Source of the DNA: Pohlia nutans
Lineage: Eukaryota; Streptophyta; Bryopsida; Bryales; Mniaceae
Assembly: GCA_022496805.1 (NCBI GenBank)
Contig: CM040089.1
Span: 4,652,501-4,716,500, forward strand
Direction of reading: 5' to 3'
DNA: 64,000 nucleotides
Shown here: positions 45,638 through 56,083 of the stretch, piece after piece
How the letters are laid out: each line of letters starts with the position of its first letter
How positions within the stretch are numbered: position 1 is the first letter of the stretch
Program-made: the position numbers and the translations under genes
Notes under the pieces: generated by a model
What the model was told of the DNA's origin: nothing
Database searches by the model: none
The model's input: the letters and a program-made list of their open reading frames with translations, nothing else

Positions 45638-48337
45638 ATGACGGGGGATCATGATGGGGCTTCCGGAGGGGGCCAAATGAATATGGAGAATATTTTGGGG
45701 GCATTGGCCCTGTATATGGAGCATCATAGAGCAAACTCTGGTGGGCATGAGGCTACCAAAGCATTGAAGGGTGTTGTGGACAAAATTGGGAGATTTGATG
45801 GGAAGAATATCACAAACTTTTTGAGGGTATATGTTTGTGAAATGGAAGTGCATCAAGTATCTGAGGATCGTATGATGTTGACTTTTGACTTGGCTGTGGT
45901 TCCCGAAATTCGTGAGAGGGTGCAAGAAATTCGGGAAGATGTGTATGTGACTTCATGGGCCACATTTGATGAGAGATTGAGGGATGAGTATTTTGATGAA
46001 GATACGGAGAGGATGACTAAGAGGTCTTTCCTTGATTGGGTGGAGCAACAACCCGGGAATGATATGGGCCCAAATGAGCTGCTCAGAGAATTTGAGAAGA
46101 AATATAATCAGTTGCCTTTAGCAGAAAGGCGCCTTCTTGATACAAGAAAGGCAGAGATGTTTTTGCAGGCAGCCGATGATGCATTAGAGGATAGACTCCT
46201 CTTGCTTCTTGGGGATAGGACCACTGAAGGTGGTTTTACTAATGATTGGAGGAGGGTGGAAGAAACGGTGACTCTTGTGGCCAAACAACGACGGGTGAGG
46301 TCTAGAGGTATTATTTCACGGACTGATGCAAACCCCATGATGGTTGCAAGGGCTCCAAAATTATCATTGGCTCCTACAACTCTTGGTGAGACATCAAAAA
46401 CAAGCAAGAGAGTTGAAGAAGACAGTATTGAAGAGCTTATCAAAGGTATCAGAGATTTGAGGGTGGAGATGAGTGAATTGAAGAAGGCACGAGGAGCAAG
46501 TTCTTCTCAATCATCAGATGGTGCAAAGTCATTTGTGAAGAGATGCATCTGGTGTGATGTCATAGACCACACTCTTCGTGGTTGCACTGATTATGATGGT
46601 GCACTTAAAGAAGGTATAGTTTCTTTCAAGGATGGGAGGATTCGTGATGCATCCACTGACCTGCCTATGGACACTAATTTTGGCAAAGGTGGAATGAAGA
46701 AAATAATGGATGAGAAGAGGGGGAAGTCGAGTGCTTTGCGTGCTAAGGGAGTTGAGTCATATCATATTGAGGTGGACCATCATACTATTGAGGCCTCTTC
46801 TACTCCAGCAAGAGAGATTATGATCAGAGGAGCACAAGCTATCAGAAAGGCAACCGGTTGGGAGGATCCTGTTGATGCAGTTAGCATCAAAGCATTTTTG
46901 GGTGAGGTACAAAATGACATTGAGAATCATGATGCATCTGTTGAAATAAAACGGGGCAGACCTGCAGAAGAAGATGATGCTGATGAGCCAACATTAAAGA
47001 AGAAAAATCAAGGGCTTAAAGAGGCTGCAAAGGGTGATGGACCTGGTTTTCACACACGCCAAAGGCCTGAGAAATCACCTTCTATTAATCATCCTGGAGA
47101 TGCACCACTTCCAGAGAAGATATGGGAAGATTCAAGCACCAGCAAGAAGGGCAAAGAGAAGGAAGATTCTGGCAAAGGTAAAACTAAAGGGCCAGCTTAC
47201 AAGCTTCAATCTGATATCGAGACTTCTATTGACATGAAGGGGATATTGGAGGAGAGGATTTTGGATGCCAAGATTGAGTTTACATTGAGAGAGGCTCTTG
47301 GTATTGCCAAGAAAGATTTTCACGATCTTATCATTGATGTTATCAAGAGAAAAAGGCAAATGACAGCTGAGACAGTTATGATGCATGCATTGGATACTCA
47401 TATGACAGAGGATGAGGAGATTGAAATCGGGCAAGTATTTAATATGATGTGTGATGCAAAGGGTGATGAAGAGAAGATTATGAACATGAATATCGAGGCA
47501 TTGGAAGAGCAGAAAGATCAAACTGAAGAGATGAAGGATTATCTTACTGATGAAGAAGAAGATGATATTTTGAAGATGTTTGCTGCAGAGTGTATGATTG
47601 ACATCAAAAGAGATGTTACCAAAACTGAGCATTCTATTGAAGGTTTGAGCATGAAGGGATATGAGTTGATGGAAGTGAAGAGCTCAAAGAAAGAAGCCCA
47701 TTCCATACTAACTCAAGATGAGGGAAAAGAAATGGTGGATGGAATGACTACTGAGGTGGCATATGAAGAAAGATTTGAGGTGGAGGCAAATGTCTTTGAT
47801 TGTGGAATTGTTGATGAAATTGATCGTGAAAGAGGAGGAAAGTTGAATTATTATCAACCATTTTGGGCAAGGGCCACTACGGAGACACGAGTGAGACTTG
47901 GTGAGTTGGATGATTCTATCTTGGCACTTGTGGACCATGGCTCTGAAATAAATATCATGTCAAGGAGAATTTATGAGAAAGGCAAGTGGCCGATTGATAC
48001 TCATCACGGTTGGGTCATGAGGGCTGCAAACAATGGAAGAGGAGAATTATATGGGGCTTGTCCGGCTGTATGTGCAAAAATTGGCGATGTTGAAGTTGAG
48101 CAAAACTTTTTTGTTCAAAACTATGGGACATGTCCTATAATACTTGGACAACCATATATCACAGCAGCTAGAATGGAGACCAAGGTCTTGGATGATGGGT
48201 CTCATTATGCACGTATTCGGAGTCGTGATGGCAAGAGGTCTCTGCAATTTTTAACGGTGAGACCTGATCATGAAAGAAACAGAATCCAGCTTAGAGATGC
48301 ACCTCTAAGATCTGGTGAAGACTTTCAGGATTTCTAA
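45638..48337 (+). CDS. Gag-protease polyprotein, copy 1
   Basis: 899 codons, intact. Residues about 45-150 look like a retrotransposon Gag (GRFDGKNITNFLRVY and a helical stretch). A CCHC zinc knuckle, C-x2-C-x4-H-x4-C, lies at residues 303-316 (Cys303, Cys306, His311, Cys316). A long charged region follows. Near residue 766, LALVDHGSEINIMS matches the flap and active-site strand of retropepsins, but the usual D-S/T-G is D-H-G. Gag packages the RNA in cytoplasmic particles and the protease matures the polyprotein. The ATG at 45638 is the first in frame, 31 bp after the primer-binding site. The stop at 48335 overlaps the open start of the pol frame. Confidence 0.85.
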   Translation: MTGDHDGASGGGQMNMENILGALALYMEHHRANSGGHEATKALKGVVDKIGRFDGKNITNFLRVYVCEMEVHQVSEDRMMLTFDLAVVPEIRERVQEIREDVYVTSWATFDERLRDEYFDEDTERMTKRSFLDWVEQQPGNDMGPNELLREFEKKYNQLPLAERRLLDTRKAEMFLQAADDALEDRLLLLLGDRTTEGGFTNDWRRVEETVTLVAKQRRVRSRGIISRTDANPMMVARAPKLSLAPTTLGETSKTSKRVEEDSIEELIKGIRDLRVEMSELKKARGASSSQSSDGAKSFVKRCIWCDVIDHTLRGCTDYDGALKEGIVSFKDGRIRDASTDLPMDTNFGKGGMKKIMDEKRGKSSALRAKGVESYHIEVDHHTIEASSTPAREIMIRGAQAIRKATGWEDPVDAVSIKAFLGEVQNDIENHDASVEIKRGRPAEEDDADEPTLKKKNQGLKEAAKGDGPGFHTRQRPEKSPSINHPGDAPLPEKIWEDSSTSKKGKEKEDSGKGKTKGPAYKLQSDIETSIDMKGILEERILDAKIEFTLREALGIAKKDFHDLIIDVIKRKRQMTAETVMMHALDTHMTEDEEIEIGQVFNMMCDAKGDEEKIMNMNIEALEEQKDQTEEMKDYLTDEEEDDILKMFAAECMIDIKRDVTKTEHSIEGLSMKGYELMEVKSSKKEAHSILTQDEGKEMVDGMTTEVAYEERFEVEANVFDCGIVDEIDRERGGKLNYYQPFWARATTETRVRLGELDDSILALVDHGSEINIMSRRIYEKGKWPIDTHHGWVMRAANNGRGELYGACPAVCAKIGDVEVEQNFFVQNYGTCPIILGQPYITAARMETKVLDDGSHYARIRSRDGKRSLQFLTVRPDHERNRIQLRDAPLRSGEDFQDF

Positions 48338-48390
48338 AATGCACACGTGGAGTTCGGGGATCCACGGGTGCAGATGCATCTGAAATTACT

Positions 48391-51300
48391 ATGTCCCCAA
48401 ATGTACAAAATATTGATTGTGGTTTTGTGAGTGTGACGGAGTGTGGATTTTTGAGTTTTAAGAGTATTAAAGATTTGGACCCTATTTGCAGAAGGGTCGT
48501 TAAAAAAGCAGAAAAGAAATTAAAAAAAGTGAAGGCATTATTGGATGATGAATATATCAATGGTGTCTTTGAAGAAGAAGGCTTTGGAGATGATGTACTC
48601 CATGTTTTGAAGAAGTTGCAAGAAAGTGAGATCAATGGTGATATTTATGATGCTATAATTGAAGTTCATTCACGGGCATTATATGATGAAGTATTGAAGG
48701 CGGTTACAAGTTTTGATGTTTGTAACAGTTATGGATTGAAGCATGAAGTGATGGTACATACAAAGTATAAGACGGTGGCAAAGAAGGTTAAACCAGTAGC
48801 AACTCAGTTACCATCTGATACTGATGAGCATATCAAAGAAGCAGAGAAAGAACCTGGTTTGAGAGAAGCAAGAAATATTGGACACAAATTTACAAAAGAG
48901 ACACTCGCAAATATGAAAATTGGAGGGGGTGAATTCTTGACTGAACCAGAGAAGAAGAAGTTTCAAGACATGCTTCTCAAACATGGTAAAGCCTTTGCTT
49001 CTTCATCAGATGAGATTGGGTGTGTGCATCCTTGTGTGGTTGCACCTATGGTGATTTTCACGGTACCACATGTGCCATGGGATTTGAAGCCTATACCAGT
49101 ACCTCGGGCATTGCTTCCGAAATTGGTAGGGTTATTGAAAGAAAAGATGCAAATGGGTATACTTGAACCTTCTATGGCTCCGTATTCGAATCGTTGGTTT
49201 ACTGTACCAAAGAAATCAGGAGCTTTGAGATTTATTCAAGATATGCAACCGGCTAATAAAGTGACAATCAGAAACAAAGGATCTGGACCTATTGTTGATG
49301 AAGTAGCTGAGGCATTTGCTGGGCATGCAATTTATTCTATAGGGGACTTGTACTCTGGTTATGATCAGTTTCAGCTAGCCAATGAAAGTAGAGATTTGAC
49401 AACCATGAAGACTCCTCTTGGACTTGTACGAATGTGTACCTTGCCTCAAGGTGCTACTAATTCGGTAGCACACATGCAAAATGCTATGAATCAAATTTTA
49501 CGAGAGTTCGTGCCTGAAAAGACTATACCTTTTGTTGATGATATTCCTATCAAAGGTTGCAAGGAGGATGATAAAAATTTGAGTGTTCAAGATAATGGTT
49601 GCAGAATATTTGTGAATGAACATATTGATGATGTTTCTAATATTTTGAAGAGACTTGAAGAAGTAAACTTGACTCTTTCGATTGACAAGTCAAAATTTGG
49701 AGTTGATGAAATTTTGGTAGTTGGACATTTATGTGGGTGGTATGGAAGAAAACCTAATCCTGAGAAGGTTGATGCTATCGGGAGAATGAAAGCTTGTAGC
49801 ACCATTACTGAAGTAAGGAGGTTTTTGGGAGCATGTGTCTTTTATCAAATTTGGATACCACATTTTGCACATATGTCTGAACCTTTATACAAATTATTGA
49901 GAAAGAGGAACAAGTTTTCTTGGGAACATGATCAAGATTTAGCTATGGACGGGTTGAAAAATATTTTGAAGTCACCACCAATTCTAAAGCAAGTTGATTA
50001 TGAATGTGGAAGACCGGTGATTGTGACAGTTGACTCTAGTCCAATAGCTATTGGTTGGGCTGTGGGACAAGATGATGCAGAAGGGAGACGATTTGCTATA
50101 AGATTTGGGGCAAGAATTCTCACAGAGCGTCAAAGAGCATATCCACAAGTGAAGAGAGAACTATGGGGTGCACTTACTGCTCTTAAAGCAGATAAAAATT
50201 ATTTGATAGGAGCAAATGTGGTGTTGGAGACCGATTGTTTGCCTTTACTTGGTATGATAGCAAATTGTTCTTCACCTGATATTGCGATGCTACGTTGGAT
50301 AGCCTACATCAAATCACTTAATCCGGTATTGATACATATTGCTGGTAACAAGAATCCAGTGGCAGATATGTTATCAAGAGCCCGGTATTTTCACGAAGAA
50401 GAAATGATGGCGTTTGAAGGAAGTGAAGAATTTTCTGATGAAGTATATATATCAATTACAAATGGAGAAAATTCAAGCGATGAAGTCTTGCCATTTAAAG
50501 CAGAATTATATGAAGGAAGATTGAAAGATATTGGCTTTTATTTGAGCACTTTAAAGAGACATAAAGATTGGTCAGAGAAGACTTTCAAGGATATTAGACA
50601 TCGTGCTTATGATTATCTTTTGCGAGATGGTTTTCTCTGGAAGAGGGCAAAAAGGGGTGATGGTATGCCATTGAGAGTAGTGGACGATTCTGAGACTAAA
50701 ACCCAAGTTCTTAAAGAATTTCATGATACACTTTGGGCCGGTCATAGAGGAATTTGGGCCACTTATACTAAAATCAAAGAGCGTTATTGGTGGAAAGGAT
50801 TATATAAAGATGTTGAAGAATTTGTGGCTTCATGTGTTGTTTGTCAATTGCAATCTAAAGTGAGGTTTAGGGATGAACTACATCCCACTTATCCTCTTGC
50901 CATCCATTTTCAATGGATGATTGACTTAGTTGCAATGCCACTTGGACTTTGGGGTATAAAATATCTTGTTTTGGCAAGAGAAGAACTCTCAAACTTTGTT
51001 GAAGGTAGAGCTCTTCGAACCAAAGCAACGGAGGGGATTTGCAAATTTATACTTGAAGATATTTTCAGTCGATATGGGAGCATTGGCAAGATGAGGGCTG
51101 ACAGAGGAGAATTGGATGCAGCTGAAGCAAGAGAATTTTTCAACCGATACGGTGTGCAGTTAAGGCTAACAACTGCATATAATCCTGAGGCTAATGGAAA
51201 GATTGAGAGAGGTCATCCACCCATTGTTCAAGCATTGGTTAAGGCTTGCAAAGGGAAACTAAAGTTCTGGCCTAAGTTACTTCCATTTGCTTTATGGGCT

Positions 51301-51900
51301 GACAGAACTACCCATAGCACTGTTACTGGTTACATGCCTGTGGAGCTTATGTATGGACAAAAACCTTTAATGCCTGTTGAGGAGTCTATTCCTACTTGGG
51401 TATTTTTGTCATGGGAAGATGGTATTACACGAGAAAAACTCTTAGAGCTCCGTATTAGACAGCTTGGAAAATTACCCGAGGATCAACAAATGGCATTAGA
51501 AAAACTTAAAGCTGCGAGACTGAGCAATAAGGAGAGATTTGATAGAACTCATCGGTTGAGGACCAAAAATATTGAAGAAGGGGATTGGGTTTTAGTGTTT
51601 GATAGCACTTTGGAGCATCAACACAGTACACTGAGGAAGTTTGCTAAACGGTGGTTAGGACCTTATGTGGTAATAAAAGTGCATGATAACGCCACTTATT
51701 CACTTCGAGAATTAGATGGTACTCCTTGTAGGATACCAGTGGCGGGCAAACGGATCAAAGCTTTTCGACGGAGAGATGGAAGATTTAATGAAGAAGACTT
51801 AAATGTAATATTGCCTGCATTGCAAGATCACGAAGTTGATGAAGATGAAGAAATTAATGAAGATCAACTCGGGAGTGAAGATGATCAAGAAGATGACTGA
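48391..51900 (+). CDS. RT-RNase H-integrase polyprotein, copy 1
   Basis: 1,169 codons from the first ATG, but the frame is open from 48319 and overlaps the Gag ORF by 19 nt in the -1 frame. RT: SIGDLYSGYDQFQL, LPQGATNS and the catalytic FVDD at residues 381-384 (commonly YVDD/YIDD). RNase H: VTVDSS (about 548), KRELWG, ETDCLPL, VADMLSR. Integrase: a His-Cys finger (HDTLWAGH ... CVVCQ, about 777-815), then Asp about 845 (MIDLVAMP), Asp about 904 (RADRGE) and Glu about 938 (NGKIERGH). A GPY/F module (LGPYVVIKVHDNATYSL) lies near 1089. The C-terminus is acidic, and there is no chromodomain. The RT-RH-IN order is that of Ty3/gypsy. Expression by frameshift or reinitiation is inferred. Confidence 0.9.
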   Translation: MSPNVQNIDCGFVSVTECGFLSFKSIKDLDPICRRVVKKAEKKLKKVKALLDDEYINGVFEEEGFGDDVLHVLKKLQESEINGDIYDAIIEVHSRALYDEVLKAVTSFDVCNSYGLKHEVMVHTKYKTVAKKVKPVATQLPSDTDEHIKEAEKEPGLREARNIGHKFTKETLANMKIGGGEFLTEPEKKKFQDMLLKHGKAFASSSDEIGCVHPCVVAPMVIFTVPHVPWDLKPIPVPRALLPKLVGLLKEKMQMGILEPSMAPYSNRWFTVPKKSGALRFIQDMQPANKVTIRNKGSGPIVDEVAEAFAGHAIYSIGDLYSGYDQFQLANESRDLTTMKTPLGLVRMCTLPQGATNSVAHMQNAMNQILREFVPEKTIPFVDDIPIKGCKEDDKNLSVQDNGCRIFVNEHIDDVSNILKRLEEVNLTLSIDKSKFGVDEILVVGHLCGWYGRKPNPEKVDAIGRMKACSTITEVRRFLGACVFYQIWIPHFAHMSEPLYKLLRKRNKFSWEHDQDLAMDGLKNILKSPPILKQVDYECGRPVIVTVDSSPIAIGWAVGQDDAEGRRFAIRFGARILTERQRAYPQVKRELWGALTALKADKNYLIGANVVLETDCLPLLGMIANCSSPDIAMLRWIAYIKSLNPVLIHIAGNKNPVADMLSRARYFHEEEMMAFEGSEEFSDEVYISITNGENSSDEVLPFKAELYEGRLKDIGFYLSTLKRHKDWSEKTFKDIRHRAYDYLLRDGFLWKRAKRGDGMPLRVVDDSETKTQVLKEFHDTLWAGHRGIWATYTKIKERYWWKGLYKDVEEFVASCVVCQLQSKVRFRDELHPTYPLAIHFQWMIDLVAMPLGLWGIKYLVLAREELSNFVEGRALRTKATEGICKFILEDIFSRYGSIGKMRADRGELDAAEAREFFNRYGVQLRLTTAYNPEANGKIERGHPPIVQALVKACKGKLKFWPKLLPFALWADRTTHSTVTGYMPVELMYGQKPLMPVEESIPTWVFLSWEDGITREKLLELRIRQLGKLPEDQQMALEKLKAARLSNKERFDRTHRLRTKNIEEGDWVLVFDSTLEHQHSTLRKFAKRWLGPYVVIKVHDNATYSLRELDGTPCRIPVAGKRIKAFRRRDGRFNEEDLNVILPALQDHEVDEDEEINEDQLGSEDDQEDD

Positions 51901-51930
51901 GTTTGGCACATACCGGAGGATGTGCAGGTT

Positions 51931-51943
51931 TAGAGGGGGTGAA
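51931..51943 (+). other. Polypurine tract 1
   Basis: TAGAGGGGGTGAA directly before LTR 2, the expected site for plus-strand priming. Confidence 0.7.
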
Positions 51944-53279
51944 TGTCGCGATGCAAATGCGCATATAGTGTAAAAACTTATAGTATTGTTATTTTGATGA
52001 GTTTTAAGATATCTCATTTAAAGAAGAAATGAATAGGGAATATTTGAGAAAGATTATGAATTGATTCATAATCTCTACAAGGTTTTAATTGCCTTGTGTT
52101 TTGACTAATAAGAGTCAAACTTTACATTTATCTTCTTAGAATGAGTTTTGATATTTAATTTGAGTTTTGATAGTTGTTGAAAAGAAAGGTGAAGATTGTT
52201 TTACCTTTCTTTTAGTTTTTTGTGAGTTTATCATTAAAATAAGCGAATGGATAGAGGTATGGGAGACTTTTGGGTCACCCAATTAGTTTTAGGGTGCCCA
52301 TGTGGCTAGGTATGGGCTGATGTGTTCCCCCTTGTGGCTTGATAAGGGGGGCCTTCTTCTCCCGAACCTCATTCTTCTTGTGTTCATGTTTTAGTTTTTT
52401 AGTTTTTATGCCGTGTGTTTGAGGACAAGTGACTTACTGTGTATAGCTCGGATTTCAATGAAATTTTGAGAGCACGTTCCTCTTCTTGTTGTGATTCCAA
52501 TGGTGTGTGGCGCTTGTCATTTGGAGTTAGTATGAGAAAGTTATGCCTTGAGAAGTGAAAGAGGGTTTAGTGCCGTCGAAATTCAAAGGCAGTCGCTTTA
52601 AACTCTTGTAGAAATTTGTATAATGATCGATTAGTTTTGAAATTTTGTGAGCACATGTGTTATGTTGATAGCTTTCTAAAAAGCTATTAAACTCTTGTTT
52701 TGAAGTTAGGACGTGAAAGTTATGCTTGTAGAAGTTTGAGGGTGTGAAACTGCCGCTCAATATAGAAGTTCCATTTTTGACGAAGTATAGAAAACGGACA
52801 GTATGATATTTTAAGCTAAGATTTACAGGCAACGTAGATGGTGATGTTAGCTTTCTAAAAAATTATGGCATCATGTATTTGGAGCTTTTATGAAGATGAT
52901 ATGCGTCCCGAAGTGGAGAGATGTACAGCTGCCGTGAATATTTGGAGTCTCAACTTCAGCACGCTATAAATATTGAATGGTAAATCATTTTCTCTTGAAA
53001 TTTTTACAGATTGTGTAGCTTTGTGTTAGCTTTCCAGAAAGTTATAGCACACTTGATTTGGAGCAAGTATGTGTCTGTGGCATTCATTTGAATGCTGACA
53101 GTGTTTTTAAAGGTTTAAGCCTTTACACGGTTTGCTATTTTGCAAAATAAAACATAGATTTGGGTTTTTAATGGTATAAACAATAAATTACACTATCATA
53201 TTTCCCCATACCTTGAATTCAAACTAGTTGCAGCTAGAAACCCCGCGTTTTCCCAGAGCAAAACCCTCTCTACCCGACA
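51944..53279 (+). repeat. LTR 2 (shared by copies 1 and 2)
   Basis: 1,336 bp. By eye it is identical to LTR 1. It serves as the 3' LTR of copy 1 and the 5' LTR of copy 2. Confidence 0.9.
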
Positions 53280-53281
53280 TT

Positions 53282-53299
53282 TGGTGCTTCCACTGAGAG
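53282..53299 (+). other. Primer-binding site, copy 2
   Basis: Same 18 bp as in copy 1, 2 bp after LTR 2. Confidence 0.65.
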
Positions 53300-53330
53300 A
53301 CGCTTTGGGGCAATTAGTTTTAGTTAAAGA

Positions 53331-56030
53331 ATGACGGGGGATCATGATGGGGCTTCCGGAGGGGGCCAAATGAATATGGAGAATATTTTGGGGGCATTGG
53401 CCCTGTATATGGAGCATCATAGAGCAAACTCTGGTGGGCATGAGGCTACCAAAGCATTGAAGGGTGTTGTGGACAAAATTGGGAGATTTGATGGGAAGAA
53501 TATCACAAACTTTTTGAGGGTATATGTTTGTGAAATGGAAGTGCATCAAGTATCTGAGGATCGTATGATGTTGACTTTTGACTTGGCTGTGGTTCCCGAA
53601 ATTCGTGAGAGGGTGCAAGAAATTCGGGAAGATGTGTATGTGACTTCATGGGCCACATTTGATGAGAGATTGAGGGATGAGTATTTTGATGAAGATACGG
53701 AGAGGATGACTAAGAGGTCTTTCCTTGATTGGGTGGAGCAACAACCCGGGAATGATATGGGCCCAAATGAGCTGCTCAGAGAATTTGAGAAGAAATATAA
53801 TCAGTTGCCTTTAGCAGAAAGGCGCCTTCTTGATACAAGAAAGGCAGAGATGTTTTTGCAGGCAGCCGATGATGCATTAGAGGATAGACTCCTCTTGCTT
53901 CTTGGGGATAGGACCACTGAAGGTGGTTTTACTAATGATTGGAGGAGGGTGGAAGAAACGGTGACTCTTGTGGCCAAACAACGACGGGTGAGGTCTAGAG
54001 GTATTATTTCACGGACTGATGCAAACCCCATGATGGTTGCAAGGGCTCCAAAATTATCATTGGCTCCTACAACTCTTGGTGAGACATCAAAAACAAGCAA
54101 GAGAGTTGAAGAAGACAGTATTGAAGAGCTTATCAAAGGTATCAGAGATTTGAGGGTGGAGATGAGTGAATTGAAGAAGGCACGAGGAGCAAGTTCTTCT
54201 CAATCATCAGATGGTGCAAAGTCATTTGTGAAGAGATGCATCTGGTGTGATGTCATAGACCACACTCTTCGTGGTTGCACTGATTATGATGGTGCACTTA
54301 AAGAAGGTATAGTTTCTTTCAAGGATGGGAGGATTCGTGATGCATCCACTGACCTGCCTATGGACACTAATTTTGGCAAAGGTGGAATGAAGAAAATAAT
54401 GGATGAGAAGAGGGGGAAGTCGAGTGCTTTGCGTGCTAAGGGAGTTGAGTCATATCATATTGAGGTGGACCATCATACTATTGAGGCCTCTTCTACTCCA
54501 GCAAGAGAGATTATGATCAGAGGAGCACAAGCTATCAGAAAGGCAACCGGTTGGGAGGATCCTGTTGATGCAGTTAGCATCAAAGCATTTTTGGGTGAGG
54601 TACAAAATGACATTGAGAATCATGATGCATCTGTTGAAATAAAACGGGGCAGACCTGCAGAAGAAGATGATGCTGATGAGCCAACATTAAAGAAGAAAAA
54701 TCAAGGGCTTAAAGAGGCTGCAAAGGGTGATGGACCTGGTTTTCACACACGCCAAAGGCCTGAGAAATCACCTTCTATTAATCATCCTGGAGATGCACCA
54801 CTTCCAGAGAAGATATGGGAAGATTCAAGCACCAGCAAGAAGGACAAAGAGAAGGAAGATTCTGGCAAAGGTAAAACTAAAGGGCCAGCTTACAAGCTTC
54901 AATCTGATATCGAGACTTCTATTGACATGAAGGGGATATTGGAGGAGAGGATTTTGGATGCCAAGATTGAGTTTACATTGAGAGAGGCTCTTGGTATTGC
55001 CAAGAAAGATTTTCACGATCTTATCATTGATGTTATCAAGAGAAAAAGGCAAATGACAGCTGAGACAGTTATGATGCATGCATTGGATACTCATATGACA
55101 GAGGATGAGGAGATTGAAATCGGGCAAGTATTTAATATGATGTGTGATGCAAAGGGTGATGAAGAGAAGATTATGAACATGAATATCGAGGCATTGGAAG
55201 AGCAGAAAGATCAAACTGAAGAGATGAAGGATTATCTTACTGATGAAGAAGAAGATGATATTTTGAAGATGTTTGCTGCAGAGTGTATGATTGACATCAA
55301 AAGAGATGTTACCAAAACTGAGCATTCTATTGAAGGTTTGAGCATGAAGGGATATGAGTTGATGGAAGTGAAGAGCTCAAAGAAAGAAGCCCATTCCATA
55401 CTAACTCAAGATGAGGGAAAAGAAATGGTGGATGGAATGACTACTGAGGTGGCATATGAAGAAAGATTTGAGGTGGAGGCAAATGTCTTTGATTGTGGAA
55501 TTGTTGATGAAATTGATCGTGAAAGAGGAGGAAAGTTGAATTATTATCAACCATTTTGGGCAAGGGCCACTACGGAGACACGAGTGAGACTTGGTGAGTT
55601 GGATGATTCTATCTTGGCACTTGTGGACCATGGCTCTGAAATAAATATCATGTCAAGGAGAATTTATGAGAAAGGCAAGTGGCCGATTGATACTCATCAC
55701 GGTTGGGTCATGAGGGCTGCAAACAATGGAAGAGGAGAATTATATGGGGCTTGTCCGGCTGTATGTGCAAAAATTGGCGATGTTGAAGTTGAGCAAAACT
55801 TTTTTGTTCAAAACTATGGGACATGTCCTATAATACTTGGACAACCATATATCACAGCAGCTAGAATGGAGACCAAGGTCTTGGATGATGGGTCTCATTA
55901 TGCACGTATTCGGAGTCGTGATGGCAAGAGGTCTCTGCAATTTTTAACGGTGAGACCTGATCATGAAAGAAACAGAATCCAGCTTAGAGATGCACCTCTA
56001 AGATCTGGTGAAGACTTTCAGGATTTCTAA
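53331..56030 (+). CDS. Gag-protease polyprotein, copy 2
   Basis: 899 codons, identical to copy 1 except Gly-to-Asp at residue 505 (g47151 to a54844). The zinc knuckle and D-H-G site are unchanged. Confidence 0.85.
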   Translation: MTGDHDGASGGGQMNMENILGALALYMEHHRANSGGHEATKALKGVVDKIGRFDGKNITNFLRVYVCEMEVHQVSEDRMMLTFDLAVVPEIRERVQEIREDVYVTSWATFDERLRDEYFDEDTERMTKRSFLDWVEQQPGNDMGPNELLREFEKKYNQLPLAERRLLDTRKAEMFLQAADDALEDRLLLLLGDRTTEGGFTNDWRRVEETVTLVAKQRRVRSRGIISRTDANPMMVARAPKLSLAPTTLGETSKTSKRVEEDSIEELIKGIRDLRVEMSELKKARGASSSQSSDGAKSFVKRCIWCDVIDHTLRGCTDYDGALKEGIVSFKDGRIRDASTDLPMDTNFGKGGMKKIMDEKRGKSSALRAKGVESYHIEVDHHTIEASSTPAREIMIRGAQAIRKATGWEDPVDAVSIKAFLGEVQNDIENHDASVEIKRGRPAEEDDADEPTLKKKNQGLKEAAKGDGPGFHTRQRPEKSPSINHPGDAPLPEKIWEDSSTSKKDKEKEDSGKGKTKGPAYKLQSDIETSIDMKGILEERILDAKIEFTLREALGIAKKDFHDLIIDVIKRKRQMTAETVMMHALDTHMTEDEEIEIGQVFNMMCDAKGDEEKIMNMNIEALEEQKDQTEEMKDYLTDEEEDDILKMFAAECMIDIKRDVTKTEHSIEGLSMKGYELMEVKSSKKEAHSILTQDEGKEMVDGMTTEVAYEERFEVEANVFDCGIVDEIDRERGGKLNYYQPFWARATTETRVRLGELDDSILALVDHGSEINIMSRRIYEKGKWPIDTHHGWVMRAANNGRGELYGACPAVCAKIGDVEVEQNFFVQNYGTCPIILGQPYITAARMETKVLDDGSHYARIRSRDGKRSLQFLTVRPDHERNRIQLRDAPLRSGEDFQDF

Positions 56031-56083
56031 AATGCACACGTGGAGTTCGGGGATCCACGGGTGCAGATGCATCTGAAATTACT

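Noticed and set aside
45503..45925. Minus-strand ORFs across the retrotransposon (140, 166, 114 codons and others)
   Set aside because: They lie antisense to Gag and Pol, recur only because the element is repeated, and show no domain.
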